64,000 nucleotides of DNA. Source: Micropterix aruncella (Eukaryota; Arthropoda; Insecta; Lepidoptera; Micropterigidae). The position numbers and the translations under genes are program-made. This document shows, one piece after another, positions 47,001 to 51,797 of this stretch. The notes below the pieces were generated by a model. The model was not told where the DNA came from. It searched no databases and saw nothing but the letters and a program-made list of their open reading frames with translations. The stretch's first letter is position 1, and the number at the start of each line of letters is the position of its first letter. The stretch is taken from assembly GCA_944548615.1 (NCBI GenBank), contig OX155961.1, positions 34,748,108-34,812,107 on the forward strand, read 5' to 3'.

Positions 47001-48008
47001 TTGCAATAAGGGGTACGCGAGTTTGAAGTCTTTCTTGAAGTGGTACACAGGTAAAACGAATTAGGAACCACTGTATTAGATGAATACATCATTGATTAAA
47101 TCCGCTGAGATCCAGCGGATCAGAGATTCAGAAAATCCGGTGAGATTCAGAAAATCAGTTACGCAGAAACGCAGTGGCAGCGACTGTCTACCGACTTCGG
47201 TGTTTACACGAGGTCGGTATCGCTGGCGCAAATGGTGGGGGGAATTAATGTCAACAGCAAGACAGCGCTGTACTGACTTGAAATTAATTTACTTGATGAC
47301 AGTACCGGGTCAGCGCTGACTTTTCTTGAGTTTGAAGTCAGTAACTGATTTAATGTAGATCTAGTACATTAAGACTATACAGCTATTACATTTTAACAAT
47401 ATGTCTATACCCACCCCGTTACACGCAAAATAGGCACACTGGATGTCGACTTGCGGAGGAACGCCCAGTACAACTAACTAACTAATACCCACCCCGTTCA
47501 TCGAATTGCTAGACTACGGGCAAATGCTGTTGCTATCAATTTGAGCGCATTAACACGTTGAGTGCGTACGCGTATTATAATTCCAGGTCAATCCCCTTTG
47601 CTGAAACTTTTTATTTGCATTATAGGTTCCTTTTGGTCTATATTACACTTATTATGATTCTGTTTTGCAATATTTCTTTTATTTTCTATTCAAAAACCAG
47701 AGTCTGTCACGTCGACGGCACCCGCGGAGGAGAAGCGAAAGTGGTGGGCGTATTTAAAAAGTAAAAGGGTCCGCCGGACCACTAGCGCCAACGACCTAAC
47801 GGCGGACGCACTCAACGTTTTAAAAAGAGATAGATACCACGGTATTGTCTCTCTCCCTCGAATGCACCCAAACTGAAAGGGACAGCACCCGCTGTACTCT
47901 TATTGTTTCGGGTACAGGTCGTCGGCATTAATTTTGGGTGTGCTTTATTCCAGATGCTGTTGCTTCTTTAAACGTAAGAAGAAGAAATGCGCAGGGCGCG
48001 CCAAGTGA
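13927..48008 (+). CDS. gish: Casein kinase I gamma (gilgamesh/CSNK1G), partial gene, exons joined below
   Basis: This is a membrane-associated Ser/Thr kinase of the CK1 family. Known family roles are phosphorylation of Wnt co-receptors and regulation of morphogenesis and vesicle traffic. Coding exons: 13,927-14,037; 14,157-14,308 or 16,250-16,401; 20,357-20,471; 22,811-22,930; 25,141-25,289; 26,751-26,921; 32,947-33,030; 33,902-34,009; 40,172-40,302; 47,954-48,008. Phases agree throughout and give 397 residues. Visible motifs: the VAIK lysine, the catalytic loop [18 protein letters not shown] (CK1 has DFG), the CK1 signature GTARYMSIN in place of APE, and a Cys-rich/Lys-rich end ([11 protein letters not shown]) of the kind palmitoylated in CK1-gamma. 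The N-terminus and glycine-rich loop exon are not in the window; the first exon here starts in mid-codon. Introns up to 7.7 kb are full of transposons. Confidence 0.96.
14157..14308 (+). CDS. gish: CK1-gamma alternative exon 2a (hinge and helix D)
   Basis: The acceptor is ATCGCAG|AG and the donor is CAACTC|GTGAGT. It is 152 nt long, entering in phase 1 and leaving in phase 0. It encodes [17 protein letters not shown]..., [14 protein letters not shown] and [11 protein letters not shown]. The [11 protein letters not shown] wording resembles the insect-type version of this segment. Base composition is ordinary. The equal-length exon at 16,250-16,401 encodes the same protein segment in a second version. 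Confidence 0.94.
14407..14725. other. Intronic DNA between the alternative exons, no gene seen
   Basis: An open frame of 131 codons on the minus strand (14,407-14,802) overlaps the fold-back element that follows and has no recognisable content. I see no exon or RNA here. Confidence 0.5.
14725..15082 (-). mobile_element. Fold-back element, copy c, in the CK1-gamma intron between exons 2a and 2b
   Basis: The tail motif TTGTTTGACATTAT lies on the left. The arms carry GCACCCGACGTTTCGGCGAT at about 14,760 and the complement ATCGGCGAAACGTCGGGTGC at about 15,010. Inner arms carry the GGGTAGGCG / CGCCTACCCG pair seen in copy a. The arms are diverged, and target duplications are not certain. Confidence 0.75.
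16250..16401 (+). CDS. gish: CK1-gamma alternative exon 2b (hinge and helix D)
   Basis: The acceptor is GTCGACAG|CC, preceded by a pyrimidine-rich tract at 16,150-16,215; the donor is CAACTG|GTGAGA. It is 152 nt, with phases identical to exon 2a. It encodes [39 protein letters not shown] and [11 protein letters not shown], which is closer to the vertebrate CK1-gamma wording ([21 protein letters not shown]). It is very GC-rich at third positions, unlike 2a. The reading frame is undamaged. Including both 2a and 2b would shift the frame and repeat the hinge, so they must be mutually exclusive if both are used. Confidence 0.93.
16855..17560. mobile_element. Element with ~200-bp inverted arms
   Basis: The left arm (about 16,860-17,045) and right arm (about 17,390-17,560) are diverged reverse complements. 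Paired landmarks include GAAAGTACTGTGAA/TTCACAATACTTT, GAGATGGAA, and GTGTATTCCTCCACGATAG / TATTGTGGAGGAATACACAC. Between them lies about 340 bp without a coding frame. It is probably a non-autonomous DNA transposon; the superfamily was not determined. Confidence 0.55.
17600..18500. other. Intronic DNA, nothing recognised
   Basis: AT-rich sequence with short tandem CTATCTATC runs near 17,850. There is no protein-like frame or clear terminal repeat. Confidence 0.5.
18518..19242. mobile_element. TTAA MITE with another TTAA MITE nested inside
   Basis: The outer ends are a perfect 12-bp inverted repeat (CCCTTTGGGTAC / GTACCCAAAGGG), with TTAA on the left (18,514-18,517) and TAAA on the right. 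At 18,913-19,218 it contains a reverse-oriented copy of the 4.9-kb MITE, whose left TTAA is at 18,909-18,912 and whose right flank has mutated to TCAA. Confidence 0.75.
18913..19218 (-). mobile_element. TTAA MITE, same family as 4,910 and 56,016, reverse orientation
   Basis: It begins CCCTTGGAGTAAATGGGTAT and ends ATACTCAAGGGG. The interior matches the other copies in reverse (AGTACTATAACTACGAAAC, ACAATGATTGCATTGAAATT). The motif CCAGATTTGGTCGTATCATA near the right end corresponds to the AAATCTGGTCGCG block of copies 1 and 3, with point changes. Confidence 0.8.
19765..20045 (+). mobile_element. tRNA-derived SINE, old copy with internal duplication
   Basis: It starts with a degenerate tRNA-like head (GTGGCATAGTGTTTAG, then TCTTACATTGCAAGGTTCCAG), followed by the shared SINE body GTCACCATTTTCCGTTGGGAT. 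The tail block (GACACGTACTCACA...ACGAGGGTTGGTT) is present twice. It is the same family as 28,880-29,169. The box B region is mutated, so it is unlikely to be transcribed by Pol III. Confidence 0.75.
20357..20471 (+). CDS. gish: CK1-gamma exon: catalytic loop
   Basis: The acceptor is GATTTCAG|CTA and the donor is ATAATAG|GTTGGT. It encodes [20 protein letters not shown], then NFLIGR and EKIIHII. D of RDVKPEN is the catalytic base. The last base is the first of the Asp codon of the DFG motif in the next exon. Confidence 0.97.
20790..21770. repeat. Mosaic of degraded repeats in intron
   Basis: 20,832 onward starts like a hAT end (CAGCGGTTCTCAAACTGGG) with no partner found. 21,250-21,430 resembles the 7.0-kb and 38.3-kb repeat in reverse. 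21,570-21,640 matches the left end of the hAT MITE at 25,350 (CCAAACTTAATCAGTCCGC). None carries a coding frame I trust. Confidence 0.4.
22100..22385 (+). mobile_element. 3' end of a LINE, related to 37.5-37.96 kb
   Basis: The last 55 bases (AGTATTATGATGGTCCCGAT ... GAATTCCATGGCAGCTCCGT) match the reverse complement of 37,905-37,960. The preceding open frame (22,102-22,389) has no motif of its own. Assigned by this shared end, so only tentatively a retroelement. Confidence 0.4.
22390..22652. mobile_element. TTAA MITE, copy 4
   Basis: It is flanked by TTAA at 22,386-22,389 and 22,653-22,656. The ends CCCTTCAGGCC and GGGGCTTGAGGGG are imperfect inverted repeats. There is no coding capacity. 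Confidence 0.75.
22811..22930 (+). CDS. gish: CK1-gamma exon: DFG and activation segment
   Basis: The acceptor is CATTGCAG|AT and the donor is GGAAAAG|GTAAGA. It completes the DFG aspartate and encodes [20 protein letters not shown], then [22 protein letters not shown] replaces the usual APE motif, a hallmark of the CK1 family. Confidence 0.97.
23084..23418. mobile_element. TTAA MITE, copy 5
   Basis: It lies between TTAA at 23,080-23,083 and 23,419-23,422. The terminal inverted repeat is CCCCTCGCG / CGCGAGGGG. Near the left end the word CAGACGGCCCGAAA occurs twice (about 23,096 and 23,139). No open frame. Confidence 0.8.
24341..24918 (+). mobile_element. Helitron remnant with helicase C-terminal fragment
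   Basis: The frame from 24,556 encodes [20 protein letters not shown], matching the C-terminal end of Helitron Rep-helicase proteins (the VACSRVGKP..LFV.AP pattern). The 3' end shows a short hairpin (GGCG...CGCC at 24,891-24,908) followed by CTAG|T at 24,915-24,919, the Helitron terminus. The upstream sequence contains the AACTTGAGAACGGCTGGACC motif common in insect Helitrons. The left boundary is approximate and the protein is a dead fragment. Confidence 0.7.
25141..25289 (+). CDS. gish: CK1-gamma exon: C-lobe helices F-G
   Basis: The acceptor is AATTTCAG|AA and the donor is ATTGAG|GTTAGT. It encodes [20 protein letters not shown], then [20 protein letters not shown] and ending [15 protein letters not shown] is the CK1 helix F segment with the conserved aspartate. 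The exon leaves in phase 0. Confidence 0.97.
25350..26078. mobile_element. hAT-type MITE
   Basis: It is flanked by the 8-bp direct repeat GCTTTAAG (25,342-25,349 and 26,079-26,086). The ends are degenerate inverted repeats (TAGTGATTCCCAAAC... and ...CTTTGGGGACCGCC), the style of hAT elements. There is no transposase. A second, partial left end is at about 21,571. Confidence 0.7.
26751..26921 (+). CDS. gish: CK1-gamma exon: end of kinase domain
   Basis: The acceptor is TGGGCAG|GTG and the donor is ACCATG|GTCCGT (a weak donor). It is 171 nt, phase 0 to 0. It encodes [20 protein letters not shown] and continues to FDWTGKTM, the conserved end of the CK1-gamma catalytic domain. It is strikingly GC-rich compared with exons 3-5. 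Confidence 0.96.
27114..27348. mobile_element. TTAA MITE, copy 6
   Basis: It is flanked by TTAA at 27,110-27,113 and 27,349-27,352, with a perfect 11-bp inverted repeat CCCCTCAAATG / CATTTGAGGGG in register. The interior has runs of TTTACA and two GAGCGG motifs. No coding capacity. Confidence 0.8.
27363..27582 (-). mobile_element. Fold-back element, copy d
   Basis: The tail (ATCGAGGACTATTGTGGTCG) is on the left. The arms contain GCACCCGACGTTTCGGCGAT and the degraded complement ATCGCTGAAACTTCAAGTGC. A short repeat CCAAATTA flanks both sides (27,353-27,363 and 27,584-27,592), a possible remnant of the target duplication. It is more diverged than copies a, e and f. Confidence 0.7.
28700..29680 (+). 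repeat. Dispersed repeat (second copy of 6,690-6,950) with two insertions
   Basis: It matches the 6.7-kb repeat at 28,705-28,860 and at 29,645-29,680. Between these lie the SINE 28,880-29,169 and about 440 bp whose ends are inverted repeats (CGAAACAATACACAAAAACA at 29,209 and TTTTTGTGTATTGTTTCGAA at about 29,608). The latter may be another MITE. Confidence 0.55.
28880..29169 (-). mobile_element. tRNA-derived SINE
   Basis: Read on the minus strand it starts GTCCGAGACCCGGCCCCGTG, then GGCATAGTGGTTAGG (A box) and GGTTCGATTCCCGG (B box): a tRNA-like head with intact-looking Pol III boxes. The body follows (TCACCATTTTTCGTTGGGAT) and a tail of repeated AAAC/CAAA. It is flanked by a 27-bp direct repeat beginning GGCTGTCATTTCAAT (28,853-28,879 and 29,170-29,196) with one mismatch. 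It is a retroposed SINE, not a functional tRNA gene. Confidence 0.88.
29700..30810. other. Intronic AT-rich DNA, no supported gene
   Basis: A 149-codon frame at 29,777-30,226 is very hydrophobic and Leu/Tyr-rich but has no motif, no relative I recognise and no splice context. I treat it as chance. Confidence 0.5.
30814..32028 (-). pseudogene. Dead mariner transposon
   Basis: Inverted ends TCAGATGATTGCATAA at 30,814 and its complement at 32,013-32,028 enclose 1.2 kb, with TA on the right (32,029-32,030). On the minus strand, mariner-transposase fragments appear in order: [12 protein letters not shown] (about 31,460), [17 protein letters not shown] (about 31,310), NNARPHIAK (about 31,170, N where the second catalytic D is expected) and [17 protein letters not shown] (about 31,070, third catalytic D). 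Frameshifts and stops separate them, so it is inactive. Confidence 0.88.
32947..33030 (+). CDS. gish: CK1-gamma exon: post-kinase linker 1 (cassette-like)
   Basis: The acceptor is GTTTCCAG|TCC and the donor is CATAAA|GTAAGC. It is 84 nt, phase 0 to 0. It encodes [20 protein letters not shown], then NRHQPFHK. The TPVGS.QTGHEV string is the conserved sequence right after the CK1-gamma catalytic domain. It could be skipped without a frame change. Confidence 0.95.
33902..34009 (+). CDS. gish: CK1-gamma exon: post-kinase linker 2 (Gly-rich, cassette-like)
   Basis: The acceptor is TGTTTCAG|GGT and the donor is GTGCAG|GTACAA. It is 108 nt, phase 0 to 0. It encodes [20 protein letters not shown], then [11 protein letters not shown], the family's [11 protein letters not shown] motif that leads into VVSSTNGEL of the next exon. 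The donor is followed at once by a 100-bp minisatellite. Confidence 0.94.
34010..35085 (+). repeat. ~100-bp minisatellite, about 10-11 units
   Basis: The consensus landmarks per unit are CTACTTGAATGCACCTTTCA, TAATAGTAGATACTCTTCAT, AGTCTAAGAGAAGAGGGCCA and AAAGTCACATCATCTATG. Starts of the last motif fall near 34,104, 34,206, 34,305, 34,406, 34,512, 34,610, 34,703, 34,770, 34,877, 34,980 and 35,063: a period of about 100 with two shortened units. The first unit begins within a few bases of the exon donor. A single diverged unit recurs at 48,349-48,390. Confidence 0.9.
35415..36957 (-). pseudogene. 5'-truncated non-LTR retrotransposon (RT thumb + RNase H), frameshifted
   Basis: It is flanked by the 12-bp direct repeat ATGATATAATAA (35,403-35,414 and 36,958-36,969). 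It has a (CTA)n tail on the minus strand at 35,415-35,440. The coding remnants on the minus strand are 36,817-36,203 (RT thumb, then RNase H start FTDGSG), 36,368-35,802 (RNase [12 protein letters not shown] and [12 protein letters not shown]) and 35,845-35,519 (zinc-knuckle-like CRIC...H..GRC). The three are in different frames, so at least two frameshifts kill it. The endonuclease and catalytic RT parts were lost by truncation. Confidence 0.9.
37269..37485 (+). mobile_element. Fold-back element with tail, copy e (217 bp, nearly perfect hairpin)
   Basis: Arms of about 90 bp (37,269-37,358 and 37,361-37,450) pair almost perfectly around a minimal loop AGGGG. They are followed by the 35-bp tail ATGTCAAACAACCGCGATAG... 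ending in TTTTAT. The element is flanked by the 15-bp direct repeat ACTGTAGGATATTAT (37,254-37,268 and 37,486-37,500). It is the youngest-looking copy. It has no core like that of copy a, so it is a shortened or ancestral hairpin form. Confidence 0.9.
37505..37960 (+). mobile_element. LINE C-terminal fragment and 3' end
   Basis: The frame 37,559-37,771 encodes [20 protein letters not shown] and a basic/aromatic end, the kind of sequence found at the C-terminus of Jockey/CR1-like LINE ORF2 proteins. 37,905-37,960 matches the 22.3-kb fragment in reverse orientation. Short, without RT motifs, therefore a relic. Confidence 0.5.
38297..38760 (+). repeat. Dispersed GC-richer repeat (second copy of 6,967-7,240)
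   Basis: The same ordered landmarks occur as in the 7-kb copy, continuing to a tail with TGACAATGTAATGTAATGTA-like ATGTA repeats near 38,750. A microsatellite tail of this sort is typical of a non-LTR 3' end. Confidence 0.5.
38880..39290 (+). pseudogene. LINE ORF2 C-terminal relic
   Basis: The plus-strand frame contains [20 protein letters not shown] (38,913-38,972) and, after frame breaks, [13 protein letters not shown] (about 39,180) followed by [12 protein letters not shown] sequence. These are the C-terminal signature strings of Jockey/CR1-type reverse-transcriptase polyproteins (QN.CIR.I.G.R..DHI and G..LWN.LP). Several stops; inactive. Confidence 0.65.
39291..39534. mobile_element. TA-flanked MITE (Tc1/mariner/pogo type)
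   Basis: The ends CAGGTATTCCTCGAGTTAC and its imperfect complement GTAACTCGAGGGTTACCTG are flanked by TA (39,289-39,290 and 39,535-39,536). Internal sub-repeats of CGTAACTCGA occur toward the right end. No coding capacity. Confidence 0.8.
39605..39952 (-). mobile_element. Lep1-like Helitron (non-autonomous)
   Basis: On the minus strand it begins TCCTAATACTATTATAAACG, passes TTTGTTACTCTTTCACGCAA and AACTACTGAATGGATTTTGA, and ends with a hairpin-capable GC-rich stretch and CTAG, with host A before and T after. These are the defining features of the Lep1-type Helitrons common in Lepidoptera and other insects. No Rep or helicase sequence. Confidence 0.8.
40132..40211 (+). repeat. 40-bp tandem duplication spanning a CK1-gamma 3' splice site
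   Basis: The string GCAGGTGGTGTCATCT occurs twice, with the first G of GTGGTG at 40,132 and at 40,172. The preceding polypyrimidine/branch region (CATTCT.ATTTGT) is duplicated too. Both copies are plausible acceptors. Only the downstream one keeps the CK1-gamma reading frame. Confidence 0.9.
40172..40302 (+). CDS. gish: CK1-gamma exon: C-terminal tail
   Basis: The acceptor is CCCGCAG|GTG and the donor is AACTT|GTACGT. It encodes [20 protein letters not shown], then [29 protein letters not shown] and [11 protein letters not shown] are conserved CK1-gamma tail strings. The exon is GC-rich, enters in phase 0 and leaves with two bases of a Leu codon, matching the final exon. Confidence 0.93.
41032..42356 (+). 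pseudogene. Tc1-like transposon, inactive
   Basis: It is 1,325 bp between TA dinucleotides (41,030-41,031 and 42,357-42,358). The ends are perfect inverted repeats for 24 bp starting CAGTATTGTTCGAATTAATG. The N-terminal paired-like helix-turn-helix is intact at 41,254-41,514 ([10 protein letters not shown]..., [20 protein letters not shown]). The C-terminus appears at 41,823-42,170 with LNPIKNLW, where Tc1 proteins have NPIENLW; the catalytic E is K here. The middle has frameshifts and stops. A related repeat at 13,296 shows the empty target. Confidence 0.92.
42536..42843. mobile_element. TTAA MITE, diverged copy, plus small TTAA palindrome
   Basis: It starts at TTAA|CCCTTTAATTTTTT (42,536). 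The interior shares ATACTGATCATAAAAAGAAG and AAAATGATCGCATTGAA with the 4.9-kb family in reverse. At the right, TTAACCCCTCCATACACATT...GGAGAGGTTAA (42,812-42,843) is itself a small TTAA-flanked palindrome, so the exact right end is ambiguous. Confidence 0.6.
44070..47073. mobile_element. hAT-type MITE disrupted by a LINE
   Basis: The terminal inverted repeats CAGTGTTTCCCAATT and AATTAGGAACCACTG are flanked by a perfect 8-bp duplication TATTAGAT (44,062-44,069 and 47,074-47,081), the hAT signature. The element proper is about 300 bp (44,070-44,294 plus 47,014-47,073). The remainder is the LINE 44,295-47,001 and one copy of its target duplication. Confidence 0.92.
44295..47001 (-). pseudogene. 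5'-truncated non-LTR retrotransposon: reverse transcriptase + RNase H, frameshifted
   Basis: It is flanked by the 12-bp direct repeat TGCAATAAGGGG (44,283-44,294 and 47,002-47,013). The minus-strand 3' end is an (AACT)n tail. The first frame (from 46,990 to 45,903) holds the RT fingers/palm: [65 protein letters not shown] and catalytic YADDLVIM. One or two frameshifts between 45,915 and 45,800 separate it from the frame 45,803-44,373, with the RT thumb, a complete RNase H ([25 protein letters not shown]: all four acidic residues) and a C-terminal CRAC...H..LDC knuckle. The N-terminal endonuclease is absent. I/LOA/R1-like grade. Confidence 0.93.
47421..47484 (+). mobile_element. 64-bp 3'-end fragment of the same LINE family
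   Basis: It is the terminal ~64 bases of the element at 44,295-47,001 (ACACGCAAAATAGGCACACT ... AACTAACTAACTA), on the opposite strand. It is flanked by the 14-bp direct repeat ATACCCACCCCGTT (47,407-47,420 and 47,485-47,498). It is an extreme 5' truncation with a normal target duplication. The element and the target share CCCGTT at the 5' junction. Confidence 0.88.
47554..47819. mobile_element. TTAA MITE with CACGTTGAGTGCG ends
   Basis: It lies between TTAA at 47,550-47,553 and 47,820-47,823. The inverted ends are CACGTTGAGTGCG and CGCACTCAACGTT. An open frame runs through its right half and beyond (about 47,700-47,875) and could be mistaken for a coding exon, but it is contained in the repeat and has no CK1 resemblance. 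Confidence 0.75.
47954..48008 (+). CDS. gish: CK1-gamma final exon: Cys-rich/basic C-terminus and stop
   Basis: The acceptor is TTTATTCCAG|A. One base completes the Leu codon, then [17 protein letters not shown] and TGA at 48,006-48,008. The Cys triplet before a lysine cluster is the hallmark of CK1-gamma C-termini, which are palmitoylated to hold the kinase at the plasma membrane (known for the family). Phase matches the exon at 40,172-40,302 across a 7.65-kb intron filled with transposons. Confidence 0.92.
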
Positions 48009-48327
48009 CCCGTGGCCAGCGACTATCATCAGTCGGCCGCTTCTCTGCAGGTTTACCCGCACTGAAGAAGAGTAGAAAATCCTCGCGCGGACCGTGTGGA
48101 CTTTGCCCGCATCCCCCCTCGACACTTCACCTGACGTCGCTCTCAGCCCCTCCTTCCCCTGCATAGGTCTAATACTTCTAGGCATAGGTCGACGCAAATT
48201 TGATGGTGTCATCTTTTAGTGCCTTCTATCAAAAGTAGGCAATCGCCACGGCTTTGATTCACTCTCCTTTGGCGAATTTTCATAGTGCTCCTGTTAAATT
48301 TGCACCTGCCTTTGAGCCGTATTTATT

Positions 48328-48333
48328 AATAAA
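48328..48333 (+). promoter_or_regulatory. gish: Candidate polyadenylation signal of CK1-gamma
   Basis: The first AATAAA downstream of the CK1-gamma stop, 320 bases after it. Plausible by position only. Confidence 0.4.
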
Positions 48334-48348
48334 TTAATTTTTCATCGA

Positions 48349-48390
48349 TTCTAAGAGACGAGGGCCAAAGAGTCACATCATTTTATGACA
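48349..48390 (+). repeat. Single unit fragment of the 34-kb minisatellite
   Basis: The sequence TCTAAGAGACGAGGGCCAAA followed by GAGTCACATCATTTTATG matches one segment of the 34,010-35,085 repeat with about four changes. It lies 341 bases past the CK1-gamma stop. Confidence 0.7.
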
Positions 48391-48419
48391 AAAATACCCA
48401 TTATATTTGTATTTATGGA

Positions 48420-50900
48420 TGTCTCAGTACCAAAGGCATGTCCAGGGTTTGAAAACGAGGTGGGCACACTATCTGTTGGGGGGCCCATCTTCATAAGTCG
48501 TTGTTAAATGCAGCTCGTTAAAAGCATAGGCATGAAGCAAGTTTTATTTAATAAAATGTATTCTTTAAATCTTGTTTCAACCACTCCATGTCTCCTTTTG
48601 GTCTTATTTGCGATATTTCACTGCATATCTTGCTAAAGGTCTCTAAGCAGTTATTGTTGCTTTTAAGTTCACAATGTTTCCGAATTAATGCATATTTTTA
48701 CAAACATATTTTCTCCTAGTATGCATCGAAGAAAAAGTACTTCAGTGCCATACCCGCTTGTGTGTGTAAATTAACCGCAGTGGAAACAGATGGTTAATAT
48801 CTTGATTGATGAAACAACTAAGCTTGTCCGCATTGTTATTTATTTCAACGACCCGTAGATAGATGATTTTGAACTTTTCTGTTACTGTGATGAGGTTCAG
48901 ATTTAAATGCTTTTCACTATTTCACAGCCTGCTAAGTGGAACTGCATGGTGTTGTCATAAGCGGGCTGATGCAAATGATGAAATCGAATGATTTCTAACA
49001 TCTTGCTTGCAGATGTCCTTCTTAGGTTTCGTTGAACATATCGTCAGCTTTTTTACATGATATTCTGAGAAGAAACTTAGGAACGGTTTTGTGCTCCGTG
49101 CTCTTCTGTGTACACACCTATGCTCAGAACTATGGAATCGTGGAATTCTGGTTATTGCGAGCAGCTAGTTAGAATTTTCAGTAATAACTAAGGGCTAGTT
49201 ATTACTGAAAATTAAATTTTATATAAAAACTAAAATTATGAAAGAATTATCTCGACATCTTATAAACTGCCTTGTTAAAGTTTATCTTCATGGGATTTTC
49301 GTAAATCACAACATTGAACCTTCATAAGACTTAATTCTTAATATAATATGGAGATTATTTCACCTTTATTTTTGTACCCAATTTACTTAGCCCATTGTGT
49401 TTGTTATTTGTTGCTTTCCGGAGATTTGAACTCTAAGTTCTGGGATATCCGGGGATGCAAATATGGTAAATAAGCAATGTTCTTATAAAATGACTTGACA
49501 TTTTCGGCACTAGCTCTTTAGTTACAACTGATTTGAGTCACTTGATGTGTGTGCCAAAAGCTGCCGAAAACAGATTATATCAAATTGTATTCCCCCTGAT
49601 CAAATTCCATGCGTGGGCGTGTATCGCATCTTGTTATTATACTTATTTAAGACTATTTAATCACTTAATAGTTAATTTATTATAATTTTGAATTGTGATA
49701 AATACATAATATTTTCTTTAAATGTAATTGTACAATTCGTTATTTTGTGTGAGAGCAGAAAAAGAACCACTGTCGAAATTCCCTTTTCTGATTCGTATCC
49801 TGTTTTCGCATAGATTTTCTGAAACGAGAGCTTTGAGATTCCTTCAATTTTATTGTGCGATCCTATCATTAATTTTAATGAAAATAAAAGACTGCGATGA
49901 TCTCAAACCGATGAAATACTCCTTAGATAGAAACAACCGCAGTCCCGTTTTCAAAGTTCTCGCTTGAGGAATCTGCTCCTCTAAGATACATATCATAGTC
50001 GTGGGTTTTTATCGTGAACGCATTCCAGTCTCGACTTCGACGGAATCACTGCTGCACTTGCACTACCTTTTCCTTTATTTCTAGATTTTAAAAAAAACGC
50101 CCGGAGAAATAGACGTCGGGGATTTTTAGTAAAAATGCATTTTTGCGAGCGCTCGGGTGCTCGGGTCCTGTAAATATCGCTCTGTGTCTCCGTAATCACT
50201 ACAAGAACATTGTATATTTAATAAATTTAGTATTTAGATAAATGAATATTTTTTTCTGCTAAGCGCATCGTTTGTTCTCGTGAGGCTGGGTTATTATCGT
50301 TTTGTTTTTGTGCGCGTGAATTGTTGCCGTATGGATATTTATGCCGTTTCTTCTGCCAAATCAGTTCACTACCCTCTCGACATCGGCATTGCGCCTGTGG
50401 CCATCTGCAAATTATTTATTTTTATATTTAGTTTAAGTTCGTTCAGAACCAAACCGAAAGTGTAAATAAGAACGCTTAACATTTTGGCTTTTGCAAGGTC
50501 GCTTATTTTAATTAGTGTTGGGCAGCTAGAACTTTCATAGGCGACAAACGCGTTAAGGTTATATCGCATTATTGAAAAAAGATTGTTGATAATCATAGGT
50601 TTTATTTCGAGTATCCTAATCAAATTTGTACGTCACTTAACTAGGGTTTCTTTTTTGAAATTTAAACATTCTTTCAAAGACTGACTGCTTAAAAAATGTT
50701 CCAAACGGGAGGAATATGAAAAACACAAAAAGGTGTATTTAATTAAACTAAAAATAAAGAATGTATCAATTATTGACATCTGTAATCTTGTATATATTAT
50801 TATACTTTAATTTTATTGCCGTAACCGTTCTATAGTAACATCTATTTTAATCCCAAATTAAAATATGTGATGATTTCAAGTGAAAATAAATGATTCAAGC
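48420..50900. other. Gap between the two convergent host genes
   Basis: AT-rich, no coding frame or terminal repeats that I can support. It may contain extended 3' untranslated sequence of CK1-gamma. 49,990-50,200 is GC-richer but unassigned. Confidence 0.4.
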
Positions 50901-50914
50901 TGTGTTTGAAACGT

Positions 50915-50920
50915 TTTATT
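50915..50920 (-). promoter_or_regulatory. Candidate polyadenylation signal of the CREB3-like gene
   Basis: TTTATT on the plus strand (AATAAA on the minus strand), about 420 bases downstream of the CREB3-like stop codon. Placed by position only; other AATAAA-like hexamers may lie nearer. Confidence 0.4.
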
Positions 50921-51339
50921 GACAGTGTATAAAATAGACCTATTAAAAACAGGATTATTCCTACTCGTAGAAATGCTTATAACAATGTGGAATCATGTTA
51001 GTACGAAATTAGGCAAATTCAGATTACATTAAGATTCTAGAAAGCCGATGCGCCGAACTTCAGACGGTAACCAGGCGATGATTTTAAAACTTATCCATGA
51101 ACTTAATATCTATTATATGCGTAATAGTAACAATCCAATAAAAAATCTATAATAATTTATGACAAATATAAAAAATATACACACGTAACAAGAAATAATT
51201 CTCTTTCGCGGTCGTAGTACTTTCGGAGAGAAAGAGATCAGGTATATTGACGGAATGGACAGGCGAGATAAATAATAAATTTCAATAATCTATATAAAAA
51301 GCAATTGCACTCAATTTATAATCGGCGATTTCAGGCGAT

Positions 51340-51797
51340 TCAGATGCCGTTTGCGAGGACGACTGAGCGCATCTTGGGCTTGGTATCATTGCACTTGTCC
51401 ATGTGTCCGGGTAGGTTGATCCCGCTCGATCCCAGATCGATCGTCCCGCCCAGTTTCCCGCCCACGCTGATGAGTCTCTCGTTCCCGGCTAGCAATTCGT
51501 CGATGGACAAATCTTTCATGGGGTACTTGTCATTTTTGGGATCTTTTAGGATGTACGGTAAGTTGTCGCTTCCGTCGTCGAGATCGAAAACGGGCCTGTC
51601 TCCTCTTTTTATTTTTTTGTTGGGGGGCCATTCCTCGTCGAGAGGAATGTCCAAGTATCCGCCCGGTAATAGGACCGGAGAGTGCTTCGGTTTAACCATC
51701 GGGTAGTCGTGGTCGCTGATCAACGTGGATTGCTCGTACGGGAGAACGAGCTCTTCGCTGGCGTAGTCATCGACGGTGATGAACTCTTCTGTTGCCA
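51340..51797 (-). CDS. CREB3-like final exon: long luminal C-terminus
   Basis: The acceptor is TTTTCCACAG|TG. The stop TGA is at 51,342-51,340. It encodes 152 residues after the split Val ([20 protein letters not shown] ... [11 protein letters not shown]). The composition is acidic and Pro/Gly-rich, with no further membrane span or signal. Poorly conserved luminal tails are usual in this family. Confidence 0.92.

Noticed and set aside
47700..47875. Open frame ([16 protein letters not shown]...) as the next CK1-gamma exon
   Set aside because: Its first two thirds lie in a TTAA MITE (47,554-47,819), it has no family resemblance, and the exon at 47,954 fits in phase and sequence.
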